DNA of 64,000 nucleotides, from the NCBI GenBank assembly GCA_947069175.1, contig CAMTDV010000013.1, positions 16,383,412 through 16,447,411 of the forward strand, read 5' to 3'. A model generated the notes under the pieces. That model was given only the letters and a program-made list of their open reading frames with translations, was not told the DNA's origin and did no database searches. Position numbers and translations under genes: made by a program. Every line of letters starts with the position of its first letter. Positions within the stretch are counted from its first letter, which is position 1. The DNA is from Scalesia atractyloides. Lineage: Eukaryota; Streptophyta; Magnoliopsida; Asterales; Asteraceae. Positions 32,609-43,806 of this stretch are shown here, one piece after another.

Positions 32609-35183
32609 TGATCAAGTTCACCATTTGAACTTGCACCTTTCTAAATCATAACTTTTCTCCCTCCTCTGGAAGTTCCTAGCTGAAAGGAGCATCCAACTTA
32701 GTTCTCTTGCATTGTAGGAACCTCTTGTAAGTGTTCCTTACTCTTGCATTTTCGTTTATAGGCTTTTATAGCCAAAGTCAAGCGTTTTACGAAAAACGCT
32801 TTGACTTTCGGTTAAGACCATTATGGTCCAGCTATTGTTTGAAATGAACATGGCTAAGTGATCGTAATTAGGTGGGTGTTAATCCCTATAAAGGGCACCT
32901 TCTGAAGATCACATTTGCTAGACCAGTTGATAGGTCAAAGTTAGGAAAATAAAAAGTCAAACAGGTCATTTTTCAGAAAAATCATAAATTGATCTTATAT
33001 ATGTTATGAAACCTATTTCGACACTTCAATAAGTTGGTAATAATTATTAGAACATGTAAGAACAAGTTCGGCTCGTCAATTTCAGTTCTAGGGTCAGTTC
33101 GCAACCGAAAGTCGCAAAGTTTGACTTCTGCTTTGACTTTCGATTCTGACCCGATTTAGATTAGTTACTTACTGATCTAAAGTTGCATTATGATCGCAAT
33201 ATAATGTAGCATAACCCTCTGAGGTTATATTACATGATCATAATCAAAATCCAAGTTTATGCACAAGTTCCATAATTATGCCATTTTTTACCAAAATGCC
33301 CTTTTGAACAAAACAATGTTTTAAATGATAATGAACTTAAAAATGAGTTTCATACTGATGTAATATTATAAGTAGGATTATTTGGGATGTTAAACCAAGT
33401 TATAAACTAAGTTTTCAAGCAGGTCCTTAAACTATGTCGATAAATGACGGTTTTAGCCCTTATGGCTCACAAAATGATTTTTAATCAATCTTTTCAAGAT
33501 AAATCATTTACCTAATGATATGTTATATTAAATAACATATTTTAAAAATTTTAATCTGACCCTAATGTTAGTTTTTGTAAATATCGCTTAAAGACGTCAT
33601 TTTACGACATAAGCGCCGTTTCAGCGCATAGTATGGTTTTAAACCATATTATTGACCAAGACCTGATACCTACTAATTTTAAAACTTATTTTAAACATAT
33701 TTATAGCAGGTACATGTTATAAACTCAAAATCCCCAATAATTTATAAACTATGTGTAAAATGACCAAAATGCCCCCTTCGGTGCATAGTTGGGTCATATA
33801 AGATAAATTACACATATAAATGATATCCTACTGATATTATACCATAAATAAAATATTTTTCCAGAATACTTATAGTGATAAAATTAAAATATATTCAAGT
33901 TCCTTTTATACGGTATATAAGTACCGAAATGCCCTTATGAGGCATAATTTCGTTTTAAAACCTTAACGGGCATATAAGTTGATATCCTACTGATATCTTA
34001 ACTTATTTAAAATATAACGGCATATAGAACTCGTCCATGACTTATCCGGTTACCCGATATCGCCAATATGCGCACTGTTACGTATATGTAACTATTTTAC
34101 GAAAGTTAACCGAAACGGGTTTAACCTTGTCATTTAAGTCTCAAAATCCAGAATGTTTATAGTTTACCGATATTAAACGAGTCAAGGTACTTGTTGGGAT
34201 TAAACTACATTCTATCCAATCATCGTTTAATCTAGCGTCATACGTTTTGTTCAAGTACGCTAGTCGGTCTAAGTCTATGACTTAAATAAGACCGTTAGTA
34301 TTTAATTGGTTAGTTTATGCCATAATCCAGACTAGAGACTTGCCGGTAAATGCTATCTGCACTTAGGGCTTTTTGTGTACGGCTGAGTTATTAAAAATTA
34401 AAGAAGACTAGCTCAGGTAAATACTCTCGAACGCCTCAATCGAACGTCGGTTCGGAGATAATTAATCCGCATATTCTGTTTAGTCAGTTTTGTTTGATAA
34501 TTTAAACATCGAGGTTAACTACTGTGTCCCGGATATCCTCGGCTCATTACATTAGAAATGACCACGACCTTAGCGCGGGTGTAGGCATACACTCGATAGA
34601 CGCTCAATTATGCATTCCCACAAGGCTGGGAGGAATTGACTCCTTCGTGAGTCCAAAGTGGTATGTACGTTAATTGTGTCTCGATCTCCGTACCGAGCCC
34701 CGTATGTATAACAAACATGTAAATCTGTTAACAAGGTTGGACGGTCAATTAACCCAAGTTATAAAAAGATTTTTGTGCGGATACGCACTTAAAAGATTTT
34801 TGGAAATGTTTTCAAAATGAGTCAGTTGGGTGTATTTACCAGCGTAAGCTGACGTATTTTCAAAAGACTAAACTGCGGGTACAATACGAAAACAGGCTGG
34901 AAGTGATCGGTAGTGATAGAGGATCTTGTCAAATCCTAAATCTGCCCAAAGTCTGTTTTGTATTCTTTCCATGTATAATTTATGATCCGCCTATGGATCT
35001 TCTATTACAAGCTTGTATAATATGTTATTTCGAACATTTGGTTTGTAATAGTAATTTTGCTCCAAGACTTCCGCTGTGCCGTGTTTAATTGACTATGATG
35101 ATTATCAACTAACGTCACGATACTCCCCACCCGGACCCACCGGTGTATGGATTTGGATAGGAAATCTGGGGTGTGACATATAG

Positions 35184-36549
35184 TATATGGTATGTCCAAC
35201 ATGTATTATCATAGATTTCATATAAGTCATGCATGGAGGTAGGATGATAAACATCCATTAAACCTCATTGTATGATTCACCAATGCACAAATCATCTCAA
35301 GGATGATTCGGATGGTCATGAATAACGAAAAGTACTTAACTAAAACTATGAACAACCAAGTAAGCAAGTTAGGTGCGTGCATCCCAAACATGGCAACGTT
35401 TGGGGATGTGACGTAGCCTTGTTACTCAAATGAAAGTTGAACAAGTTTTAGTTGCTTCAACATAGAAAACATCAAGTGAGGTGGTGGAATGAGATTAGGA
35501 TAGCCAAGGCTTCCAAGTATTCACACTTTTACTAAAACATAAGTCTTGCTATAAGATATGTGGCAAGCTTGGATTGTTTCATCACTTGTAAGTTGGATAA
35601 GCCCTAATAAAACAGAAGGTTTTGAGGGTAATTTACACCTCTAACTCATAAGAATCAATCTTGGGCAAGCTTACTAACCATAGACTTGGTTACTGGCAAA
35701 GGAAGCACAAGATTGTATAAGAAAACATAAGTTTAATAAAAGTTAGCAATATAATCTTCCAAAACAGAAAGTTTGGATCTCAAAATGGTGATGTTCCACC
35801 TTGGTTTACCATGGTAAACCTGTGGAAACACTACTAGAGGTGTTTCAAGCTTTGTAGTGGAAGAAAAGATGAAGAAATGATAAAGGAAATTGAGTTTGAA
35901 CTCACTTTAGAACTTGGAGGATTTTGCCTAAAAATCAGAATTTGTGGATGATTTGGAAGTGTTTTGAGAGTGATTAAGTGTTTGAAAAGTGAACATACTG
36001 GTATGGAGGCTCTTATAATGGGGGTGATTAGAGTTTGAGTTAAGTAAGTTAGAAGGTGATTGGAGGTGAATAGGTGAGATTTTGGACCAACCCGTGAGCT
36101 GGGAACGTTCTGCTGCAGATTGACCTCTGTCGCGCGTCGCGGGAGATACCCTGATATCTCTCGCGTGGCGCTTGAGAGTACTTTATGAAAAAGTCCATTT
36201 TGGCCCATGAACTTTGTAATTAGGTTATTTTATGCCGTAAACTTGTATTTAGCCCCTTTTTAGGTATTCAAAGTGTAATAAAGTATAGTATGAATGTAAT
36301 GCATGTATGATTAAAGTTTACAAGTTTTTCAAGTCTCGATCTTGCGTATAAACATGTATTCAACGTTTGATTGTGGATAACATAAGCATGTAACAAGTAT
36401 ATGTATAAGAATGAATTTTTCCATTACGATCAAAGCCTCGTATTACAAGATTGGAAATGAATTATGGGTACGACATGATTACAAGTTTCCATAAATAGAA
36501 TTATGATTACACTTCCTAAATAAGGAAAGTACAAAAAACGAAGCGTTAC
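35184..36549 (-). repeat. Minus-strand LTR-like fragment
   Basis: On the minus strand it begins TGTAACGCTTCG at about 36,549, has a TATA-like ATTATAAGAGCC near 36,015, then a leader-like stretch (TTTCTTCATCTTTTCTTCC) near 35,870. This looks like a U3/R region inserted into the 5S-like part of the second Cassandra-like LTR. Its 3' end is not identified; it runs up to the solo LTR insertion. The frame at 36,208-35,834 (minus, 124 codons) lies over the leader and has no known domain, so it is not called as a gene. A GC-rich CTCTCGC/GCGAGAG patch (36,120-36,180) resembles one at 32,380-32,440 in the solo LTR. Confidence 0.4.
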
Positions 36550-36740
36550 ACTAAGCACGCGTAACTGTGGAGTTCTCCTCTCATCCACTAGCATTAAGCC
36601 CAAAACACGATGGTGATTTAAGAGGCATTGGATTACTTATGAACCAGGGATCTCTCCTGGCCACAACCGACGTGGGATTTGCCTAGGTTATCATAATGGT
36701 CCATGTTAATCTTTTGGTAGTCAGTATCGTTACCGTTACA
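36550..36740 (-). repeat. Second Cassandra-like LTR, 5' part only
   Basis: Matches 31,010-31,187 (ACTAGCATTAAGCCCAAAA, GATTTAAGAGGCATTG, ACTTATGAACCAGGGATC). On the minus strand it starts TGTAACGGTAACG at 36,740 and is cut inside the 5S-like block at about 36,550 by the LTR-like fragment. It would be the 5' LTR of the Cassandra-like element whose 3' LTR is at 30,863-31,187. Confidence 0.65.
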
Positions 36741-36744
36741 ATAA

Positions 36745-37187
36745 TGTAAGTCCCACATCGGTTGAGGAGGAGAATGAAGCCTTCCTTATAAGAGGTGAAA
36801 CCTTCTCTATCAAGACGTGTTTTGCCTGGAAAGAGCAACTCGTAGGGTAAAAACAAAACCGTGAGTTCCTGTATGGGCAACCCATCGGGATCAAAGCGGA
36901 CAATATCTTGGCACGATTTACTTGGGCTGTTACAAATGGTATCAGAGCTTGGGTCGGTGTGCCAGCGAAGACGCTGAGCTCCCTAAGGTGGGTGGAGATG
37001 TAAGTCCCACATCGGTTGAGGAGGAGAACGAAGCCTTCCTTATAGGGGTGGAAACCTTCTCTACCAAGACGTGTTTTGCCTCCGCGAGTAACTCGTCGGG
37101 TAAAAACAAAACCGTGAGTTCTTGGATGGGCAACCCATCGGAAGCAAAGCGAACAATATCTTAGCACGGTTTACTTGGGCTGTTACA
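36745..37187 (+). mobile_element. TRIM element (LTR - 64 bp - LTR)
   Basis: LTR1 at 36,745-36,934 (190 bp) and LTR2 at 36,999-37,187 (189 bp) start TGTAAGTCCCACATCGG and end GGGCTGTTACA. The 64-bp interior holds a primer-binding site TGGTATCAGAGC two bases after LTR1 (36,937) and a purine-rich AAGGTGGGTGGAGA just before LTR2. It has no coding capacity and would use proteins of other elements. The 5 bp on its left (AATAA) do not match the ACTTT on its right. Confidence 0.9.
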
Positions 37188-37192
37188 ACTTT

Positions 37193-38632
37193 TTTGGTGC
37201 ATCAATATATATATATATATATATTAAATTACACCATAAAAATGAGCGCTTTATTCTCTTTAATTGGAGTATAATATTGTCATAGTGTTTTTCAATTAAA
37301 AAAGTTAATATGTTACAAGATTAATTGTGTCTAGGATGAACAATAACTAAACTGTTAACTAAAACCGAACCAAAATAGATGAAATCGAACGGAAATCAAC
37401 CAAAAACTGCATTAATTGGTAACCAATTAATCGAAAGCCGAATTAACAAAAAAACTCGGTTTTGTACTATCGTTTAACCAAAATAATCGAACCGAATCAT
37501 TCATAGATTCTAGCTTTTATACATGCAGTTAATATATTTCATGTATTTATAGTTCTACTTAAAGTATTTATACATCAATTTCATGTATTTAAACCTTAGT
37601 TTCATGTATAGCTATTAACCAAAATTAGACGAACCGAACAAAAAGCACTAATCTAACTAAATAAACGGAACTATTTAACTGAAAACCGATTGGTTAGTAA
37701 AATAGACTAACCGATATCTTCGATTTTGGTTTCGGTTGAGTGTAATAGCCGAATCATACACACTCTAACAGTATCTGCGTTTCCTACCGTATCACGCGGA
37801 CACCCTTCTAGTATCTGTAGTATATATAATGCATAAGATAAGGGTATTTAAATATACGAAAAGTTAAGAACTCTTTTTTTCTTTAATTAGTGTTAGTCTT
37901 TCTAACACTAATTACACTTCAATTCTCTTATCTTAGTTACAATGTAGTCCTTATTCTTTAACAAAGCTATAGACAGTTAATTAGTAGTTACATTTTATCC
38001 CCTTATAGAAGACGAACTACTCATATGATTTCTAAATAACCACAGCTTTTTCTATGTTAACTTTTTTTAAATACACCATAAAACGAGTATTTTATTCTTT
38101 TTAACTCGAGTATAGTATTGCTATATTTTTTTAATTAAAAGTTTGATATGTTACTTGATTAAAAGTGAGTATACAATAATTGAATCGTTAACTAAACCTA
38201 ACAAAAAGAATAGAGGAAACCAAACTGAAATCGATTAACTGAAAACCGATAACTGGAAACCGAACTAACCAAAATCAGTTATCGATTTTTTATACCCTCG
38301 TTTAACCAAATTAACCGACCCGAACGAAACCATTCATATTTTCATTGTCTAGCTTTTTATACCTTTGGTTCATGAATTTCATATTGCTACCTCCATTTTA
38401 TATATTTATACTTCCATTTCATGTATTTATAGATCAATTTAATGTATTTATACCTCAATTTCATATATTTCTAAGCAAAAGTTTAGCCCAAGTTTAGTTT
38501 TGGCTATTAACCAAAATTAAACAAAAAATCGTCAATCTAACTGAGTAAACCAATCCGATTGGCTAATAAAATAGACTAATCGATGACTTCGATTTCAGTT
38601 AGGATATATATATATATATTATATATATATAT
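37193..38632 (+). repeat. Diverged tandem repeat, two units of about 0.6-0.85 kb
   Basis: Unit 1 (about 37,225-37,750) and unit 2 (about 38,070-38,600) share ACACCATAAAA, GAGTATA(A/G)TATTG, repeated TTTCATGTATTTATA words, ACCGATTGG(T/C)TA(G/A)TAAAATAGACTAA and an AACCGAAC-rich stretch. Between them, 37,843-38,058 matches 30,600-30,862. No gene is visible. A short (TA)n run lies at 37,204-37,222. Confidence 0.6.
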
Positions 38633-39020
38633 AGTGGAGTTGGCTACAAAGTCTATTTTTCTTACAAAGGGTAAAAAGTTATAAAATACCATAATGTCAA
38701 CCATAAAACATACTCAAAACTCACAAATAACAAAGTGAAGATTACTAAAATACCATATTTGTGGGTTTTGTGTTGTGTTTTGGATGATAAGGATTTGATT
38801 GTCAATTGACTAACATTAGTATGTTTTATGTTGATTTATCATGTTGTGTTTTATTTTCATAGTTCTACGATGGTGTGTTTGAAGTTTTTAAGAACTGTTA
38901 GGGTTTGGATATTGTGTTTTAGTGATCTTCCCACTATGTTATTCATAGGTTTTGAGTGTGTTTTATGGGTGAAATTATGATATTTTGTGACTTGGTACAC
39001 TTTGTAGGAAAAATGGACTT
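38633..39020. mobile_element. MITE 1 in (TA)n
   Basis: The left arm (AAAGTCTATTTTTCTTACAAAG, then AAAATACCATAAT, then CCATAAAACATACTCAAAAC) is the inverted counterpart of the right arm (reverse complement AAAGTCCATTTTTCCTACAAAG...AAAATATCATAAT...CCATAAAACACACTCAAAAC). TA-repeats abut both ends. No ORF. Confidence 0.7.
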
Positions 39021-39032
39021 TATATATATATA

Positions 39033-39486
39033 GGTGGGGTTCATGCGAGAACCACCTTTACTGTGAGAACCTCGAAATGTGAACACAACAAATAAACCCA
39101 CTACACCACCACCCAAAACCTACACACAAAGCTAAATGCTAAAAACTAAACCATAAAGCTAACACCCCCACCCCTCCCCCCTAAAAAAAAGAAAAAACCT
39201 AACCCCCCTCCACCCAAGCTGAATGCTAAAAACTAAACCATAAAGCTAAACCTCTCAAAAACCTAAAAAAATCTAAAAAACACACAAAATTTTTTAATAT
39301 TTTAATAAAAAATCGCTTCTTTTCGTTATCAAAAAATATTATGACGAAAAGTAGCGATTATTTATTAAAAATATTAAAACAAAAAAATTAGTATGTTTTT
39401 TTCGATTTTTTAGGTATTTTTAGTTGTGTTCACGTTGGTTCTCCCGGTTTTCGCAATAAAGGGTGGTTCCTAATAGATCATTCTCC
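39033..39486. mobile_element. MITE 2 in (TA)n
   Basis: The left end GAGAACCACCTTTACTGTGAGAACC...GTGAACACAAC pairs with the right end (reverse complement GGAACCACCCTTTATTGCGAAAACC...GTGAACACAAC). The centre is a hairpin around AAAATCGCT...AGCGATTAT. TA-repeats lie at both borders. Confidence 0.7.
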
Positions 39487-39497
39487 TATATATATAC

Positions 39498-39859
39498 GGG
39501 AAAAATAGAAAGAAAACTCACTTAATTAAGAAAATTCAAGAAAAACTTACGTAACAATTTTTTTTAAAGAAAATTAGGGAATGTAAGTTGCATGTTATCG
39601 AATGTTTTTTAACAAAAAAAAGAGCGCCGAGTGGATTTTTTTTATAAAAAATATTAAAAATTCATTTTTAAAGCATATATATAAAAACACTGAATTTTCA
39701 AAAAAAAAATATAGAAAAACCACTACGTGCTTTTTGGTTTTTTTGTTACAAAACGTTTGTTAACATGCAATATATATTCCCTATTTTTTTAGAAAAAAAA
39801 GTTTGTTAAATAAGGTTTTCTTGAGTTTTCTTAACCTAAGAGAGTTTTTTCTTTATAAT

Positions 39860-39863
<4 letters not shown>
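39498..39863. mobile_element. MITE 3 in (TA)n
   Basis: The left end GGGAAAAATAGAAAGAAAACTC...TAAGAAAATTCAAGAAAAAC pairs with the right end (reverse complement ATTATAAAGAAAAAACTC...TAAGAAAACTCAAGAAAACC). It is bordered by TA-repeats, with a long (TA)n at 39,866-39,921. Confidence 0.65.

Positions 39864-39865
<2 letters not shown>

Positions 39866-39921
<56 letters not shown>
39866..39921. repeat. (TA)n microsatellite
   Basis: About 56 bp of alternating AT. The IYIYIY-type frame across it is not a gene. Confidence 0.95.
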
Positions 39922-39924
<3 letters not shown>

Positions 39925-40206
39925 GTGTATGCGAGATTTCAAAAGCAAAATATTATTTGTTGAGAACCGTTATAAAAAAAACATATAAATATATTTGCAT
40001 ATCGCTTCAATAAAAATGTACACATGCATTCAGACAAAACGAAAATCGATACCGTATTTTCTATAAATAAATCTAAAATATATGGAACTGTCCATCCATT
40101 CTAGTTAATTCTAGTTAATTAAGTTATAAATAATAAATAGTAAAAAGAGATCATAAATTATGTACAACTTTTAATATTTTAATATATTGGTTTTAAAATA
40201 GATGCG

Positions 40207-40208
<2 letters not shown>

Positions 40209-40257
<49 letters not shown>
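40209..40257. repeat. (TA)n microsatellite
   Basis: About 49 bp of alternating TA in AT-rich DNA without genes. Confidence 0.95.
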
Positions 40258-40258
<1 letters not shown>

Positions 40259-40649
40259 CGTTTTCTTATAAAAACAAATCAAAGGTAGATTTAAATATGA
40301 CTAGTCAGTTATATAATTGTTTTCAATCAATACTAACTTAAAATAACACGATACGCAACATTAAAACTTTTAACTATTATACATTTAACTATTTATATCT
40401 ATAAGTATTTGCATCTAAGTTCTCATATGCATATAGGAAAATTTAAATGTTAATAATGGCACGTTGAATATATGGCCATTGGCTAAACATCTCTAGAACA
40501 TCTACTTGTCCAAGTAAAAAATTCTCGACTTCTAATATTAGCATGTTATCTCATTCTAAATAATAATCATTTCAAACCTATTTTTTTAACACTAAATCAT
40601 TTTAAACTTTCATCTCATCATCTATCTCATCACCTATTATTTTTTAGGA

Positions 40650-41090
40650 AAAATGTCACAGAATAGTAAACAAGTTTCAAAAGTATTCTAATTAGGTTAC
40701 TCGTATCATTTTTGTCCCAATTAGATAACTTAACATTCAAATCGAGTCATGTCCTTTTTTCCATATGTTAGGAGAAAAATGGAGCATAAGATGCTAGGAT
40801 CGGGTTATATTAATATATGAAATTTTATTTATTAAAAATAAAAAAACTTTAATTACATTAAAAATTAAAAACAAGTTAAATTCCACGTCATTACTGGACG
40901 TTAGCATCAAATGCAAGGGGAAAAAGAAACAAAAATTCACATCATCACGGTTACCTATGAAATGAATGAAAAAACCCTTAATTTTAATAAAAAATGAATG
41001 TTGAGTGACCTAATTGGAACACTTTAAAACTTGAGTGACCTAATTGGAACACTTTTAAAACTTGATTATTATTCTACAAAGTTACCCCTT
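40650..41090. mobile_element. MITE 4 (about 440 bp)
   Basis: The left end AATGTCACAGAATAGTAAACAAGTTTCAAAAGTATTCTAATTAGG pairs with the right end (reverse complement GGTAACTTTGTAGAATAATAATC, then AAGTTTTAAAAGTGTTCCAATTAGG). The right arm carries an extra tandem unit (TTGAGTGACCTAATTGGAACACTT twice). There is no ORF, and 41,091-41,169 holds nothing recognisable. Confidence 0.55.
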
Positions 41091-42164
41091 TTTTATTAAA
41101 CCTATATCTAATTTATATAATCTATTTATAATTTATTTAATTAATAATATTATTTATTTATTATTAAAATTAGTAGTAAAACCCGTGTGCAAACACATGT
41201 GATGTTTATAAAAGCATGCATACCACATTGTATTAAACGATGAATGACTATACATTTTTAAGGGTTAATTAAAAACATATTACAAAGAAAGGGAACATCT
41301 TTTAAATAACAAATAATAGGAACATCTTTTAAATAAAAATAAATAACAATCAAGCACACATTATTCTATATTCCATGATTGTAAATTTTGAAACATATCT
41401 TAATGCAAGATCCTTCATTGTTGCAGTATAGCGTTCCATAAATCTTTCATCTTCATTTCTTAAAATACAACCTTCCCCACATGATCCTACACAAGGAATA
41501 AGATGAAACTGGTTATGATATGCTTCAACTTATCTTTTAACATACGTCTTAAATACATAAATAGATCAAGACAATAATTTAACAACAACAATTCATCAAA
41601 ACATATATGAACCGTTAACTAATAACAAATTTGCATAACACCTCATCATTAAGCAAATATAATGTATCAGAATATACATATACATACACACCTGAACTTC
41701 ATTGTCCGATTTAAATGCAAGTGTTAAATAAAAAATTATATTTAAAATTCATGTACATTTAATGATTTAGGAGGGAAATACGTGTACATTTAATATAAAT
41801 ATGTGCATTTATATCTAGAAAACCAAAGGCTAACATTTAAATCTGCAACAACATGTTATCATAATTAGGAATTGTCTCTTCGTTTACCATATCATCTATT
41901 GTAAACACTATAAAAGGCTTATGATTAGTTTAACTGAAAATATCAACAATCTAATTTTAAAAAATTGTTCATCCAAAATTTATATATATCCAAAAACAAC
42001 ACCAATATTCTAAATGGTAAACCAAAGTTTTTACTACTGGACAGATACTAATGCTGTTAAAAAGCAATTTATAAGATGGTCTCTTGAAAAAGAGAGAACA
42101 AACGGAGAACTCAACAGAAAAGTTGGTATTGTGAGTGAAAATTATTATAAGCAAACCTAGAATA

Positions 42165-42363
42165 GCATTGCGTTACTTGATGAAGTTGTCCATTCCACTC
42201 CATCAGAGTTCGAGGATAAGGCAGAAATTCATCACAGAACTATTGAAACAGGATCAAAAGATTGTGACATGCTAACTGATCTGCAAAATAAAATAAAAGA
42301 TGAAGTTTCATTGAAGGAGGCAAGAGTCTTAGAAATCCTTGGAAGTGTTAAATGGAGGGCGTA
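42165..42363 (+). pseudogene. Exon-like fragment on the opposite strand inside the Helitron
   Basis: An open stretch of about 65 codons encodes NSIALLDEVVHSTPSEFEDK, continues through a polar helical segment and ends EILGSVKWRA before TAA. A preceding frame near 42,040-42,160 encodes KKQFIRWSLEKERTNGELNRK. The composition looks like real, charged coiled-coil protein, but I cannot name the family. The orientation is opposite to the Helitron. Confidence 0.3.
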
Positions 42364-43222
42364 ATGTTTTATTGTTTTTCAAAATCTAAGTTTTATAATA
42401 CTATTTAATATCAATTGAACAAATTTTGGACTTTTTTTGTTGTTTATTATCATTATCAGTTTGTCAAAACACGAAATGACAATTTTATCCTTTAATATCA
42501 TGAATGTATTCATTAAGCCTCTTAGAACCCTAAAATCATGAAATCTAATTGCATGTGAGTTCAAACCTAAAGCCGAAATTAAATAAAAACAATACAAACT
42601 ATGCAGAAAACACGAACATTATATATGCATATGCTTATATTGAACCAAAGATCATCAAGAAGGAAAATAAAACCCTTAAAATAAAGATCATAAAATCCAA
42701 TTATCACAGACAATTTCCTTAATCATATACGCGTATGCTTATATTGAACCAAAATATTAAAACTAAACAACACTAATTAAAAAAACTTCTCACATATAAC
42801 ATACATGGTTAAAATTTCATGGACATTAGGTAACAACAAATAGCAATGGAAAAAAATTCGCATCTTATTGACGTATAAAACAATCGTGTACCTTAAAAGA
42901 GCATTCACGTTCATGCCTCATCAAACTATCTTTGTATTCGATAACCTGATGCACAAAAATAAAATTAAAATTAAAATTAATCTAAAAATGAAATGAACTT
43001 CTGTAATCAAATCTAAGCAGTCAAAAATGTTTTTTTTCAACAATTTGGATCATACAACTTAGATTTTGGTCTATCATTGACACATATATATTACTGTTTG
43101 CAATCGATTTATAGAGCATAAAACAAATAATAATTTTAAATAATAAATCTTCAAACTTAGAAAATAAGTATTAAAATACTAACAATTACATATGAAAAAG
43201 AAAACTACTCAGACATTTAACT

Positions 43223-43696
43223 CTAATAGCAAGAATCAAGAAACTTTAACTTCAACTCCATCGAGCACTGAACCTCTCGATGTATGTCCTTGATCTTTGT
43301 CATGAACTCCAGATCTCTATCTCCACACTCTATATTACTCGCAACACACAGGTCACGAACGGAAGTCGTCGACATCACCCTCAGGTCTCTCGAAACCTGG
43401 TCTCTCCTTATCAGACCAAGTTGCAGTCCGTTAAAACACCTCTTCAACTCTTGAAGAGTAGACCTATCAACATAAACTTGCTCTTCGATTTGTTTAATAA
43501 AGTGTTGTTTTAAATCGTCAGATTGTGTAGAAGTATATGATGTTGTTTTAATGTATTTATAAGAACTGGTGCAAAACAATAACAGTTGTTTTTCTATTTC
43601 ACTGAATGAATCGGTGTATGATGAAAAAACATTTGAATTGACAATGCTATTATATAGTGAAATATCTACCAGCCCAAAGTTCAGATTTAAAGGCAA
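43223..43696 (-). CDS. Unrecognised 157-codon ORF inside the Helitron
   Basis: The frame starts MPLNLNFGLVDISLYN and ends MELKLKFLDSCY. It is mostly polar, with charged helical stretches (DDLKQHFIKQIEEQVYVD; RSTLQELKRCFNGLQLGLIR) that could form coiled coil. There is no signal peptide or membrane segment. It is just downstream of the kinesin-4-like exon on the same strand and might be part of the same captured gene, an unrelated captured exon, or chance. I do not recognise a family. Its length without stops in AT-rich DNA is the main reason to list it. Confidence 0.3.
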   Translation of the reverse strand: MPLNLNFGLVDISLYNSIVNSNVFSSYTDSFSEIEKQLLLFCTSSYKYIKTTSYTSTQSDDLKQHFIKQIEEQVYVDRSTLQELKRCFNGLQLGLIRRDQVSRDLRVMSTTSVRDLCVASNIECGDRDLEFMTKIKDIHREVQCSMELKLKFLDSCY

Positions 43697-43709
43697 TCTT
43701 ATTATTTAC

Positions 43710-43806
43710 CAACAGTTTCACGTCGTGCGACAACCTTGCGTGATTCAATCAACTCTTTTAGCTTTTTGGTAGCTCTTGCAGCCTTTTCTGCTTTCCTTTG
43801 ACAAAC
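43710..43806 (-). pseudogene. Kinesin-4-like coiled-coil exon captured in the Helitron
   Basis: The minus strand has an acceptor CTGTAG before 43,806 and a donor GTAAAT after 43,710. The 97-nt exon encodes VCQRKAEKAARATKKLKEL and continues ESRKVVARRETV. This matches the coiled-coil of plant kinesin-4 (FRA1/KIN-4), where a VLQRKTEEA...ATKRLKELLxxRK segment follows the motor and stalk. A further upstream piece near 43,950-43,880 encodes KKYSRKSEIELKKLKALYQ, resembling the preceding part of the same stalk. The motor domain and C-terminus are absent, so this is a fragment. The identification rests on this short similarity. Confidence 0.55.

Larger units (their letters stand above)
31789..35178 (+). 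mobile_element. Solo LTR of a gypsy-like element (3,390 bp), TSD TATAG
   Basis: It starts TGTAACACCCTGTAAAATCG and ends CTGGGGTGTGACA, the usual TG...CA plant LTR form. TATAG flanks it at 31,784-31,788 and 35,179-35,183. No primer-binding site, gag or pol follows, so LTR-LTR recombination has presumably removed the rest. A TATA box and leader-like sequence lie near 32,600, about a quarter into the LTR. The ORFs inside (for example 32,353-32,573 and 34,903-35,088) have no known domain. Confidence 0.85.
30863..37187. mobile_element. Composite TRIM/Cassandra insertion flanked by ACTTT
   Basis: ACTTT at 30,858-30,862 and ACTTT at 37,188-37,192 flank a 6.3-kb block that starts TGTAACATCCCGG and ends GGGCTGTTACA. 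The flanking DNA continues across the block in a related copy near 38,050. The left end is the 3' end of a minus-oriented Cassandra-like LTR and the right end is the 3' LTR end of a plus-oriented TRIM, so the terminal units face in opposite directions. Within it lie a giant solo LTR and LTR-like fragments. The 5-bp match could be chance in T-rich DNA. Confidence 0.55.

Noticed and set aside
35834..36208. 124-codon minus-strand ORF
   Set aside because: It lies over an LTR-like leader, is low-complexity (Ser/Leu/Pro-rich) and has no known domain.
31383..36549. One LTR element with ends TGTTGCACCCC and CGTTACA spanning the solo LTR
   Set aside because: Flanking 5-bp words (ACATA and CTAAG) do not match, so the left end is not supported.
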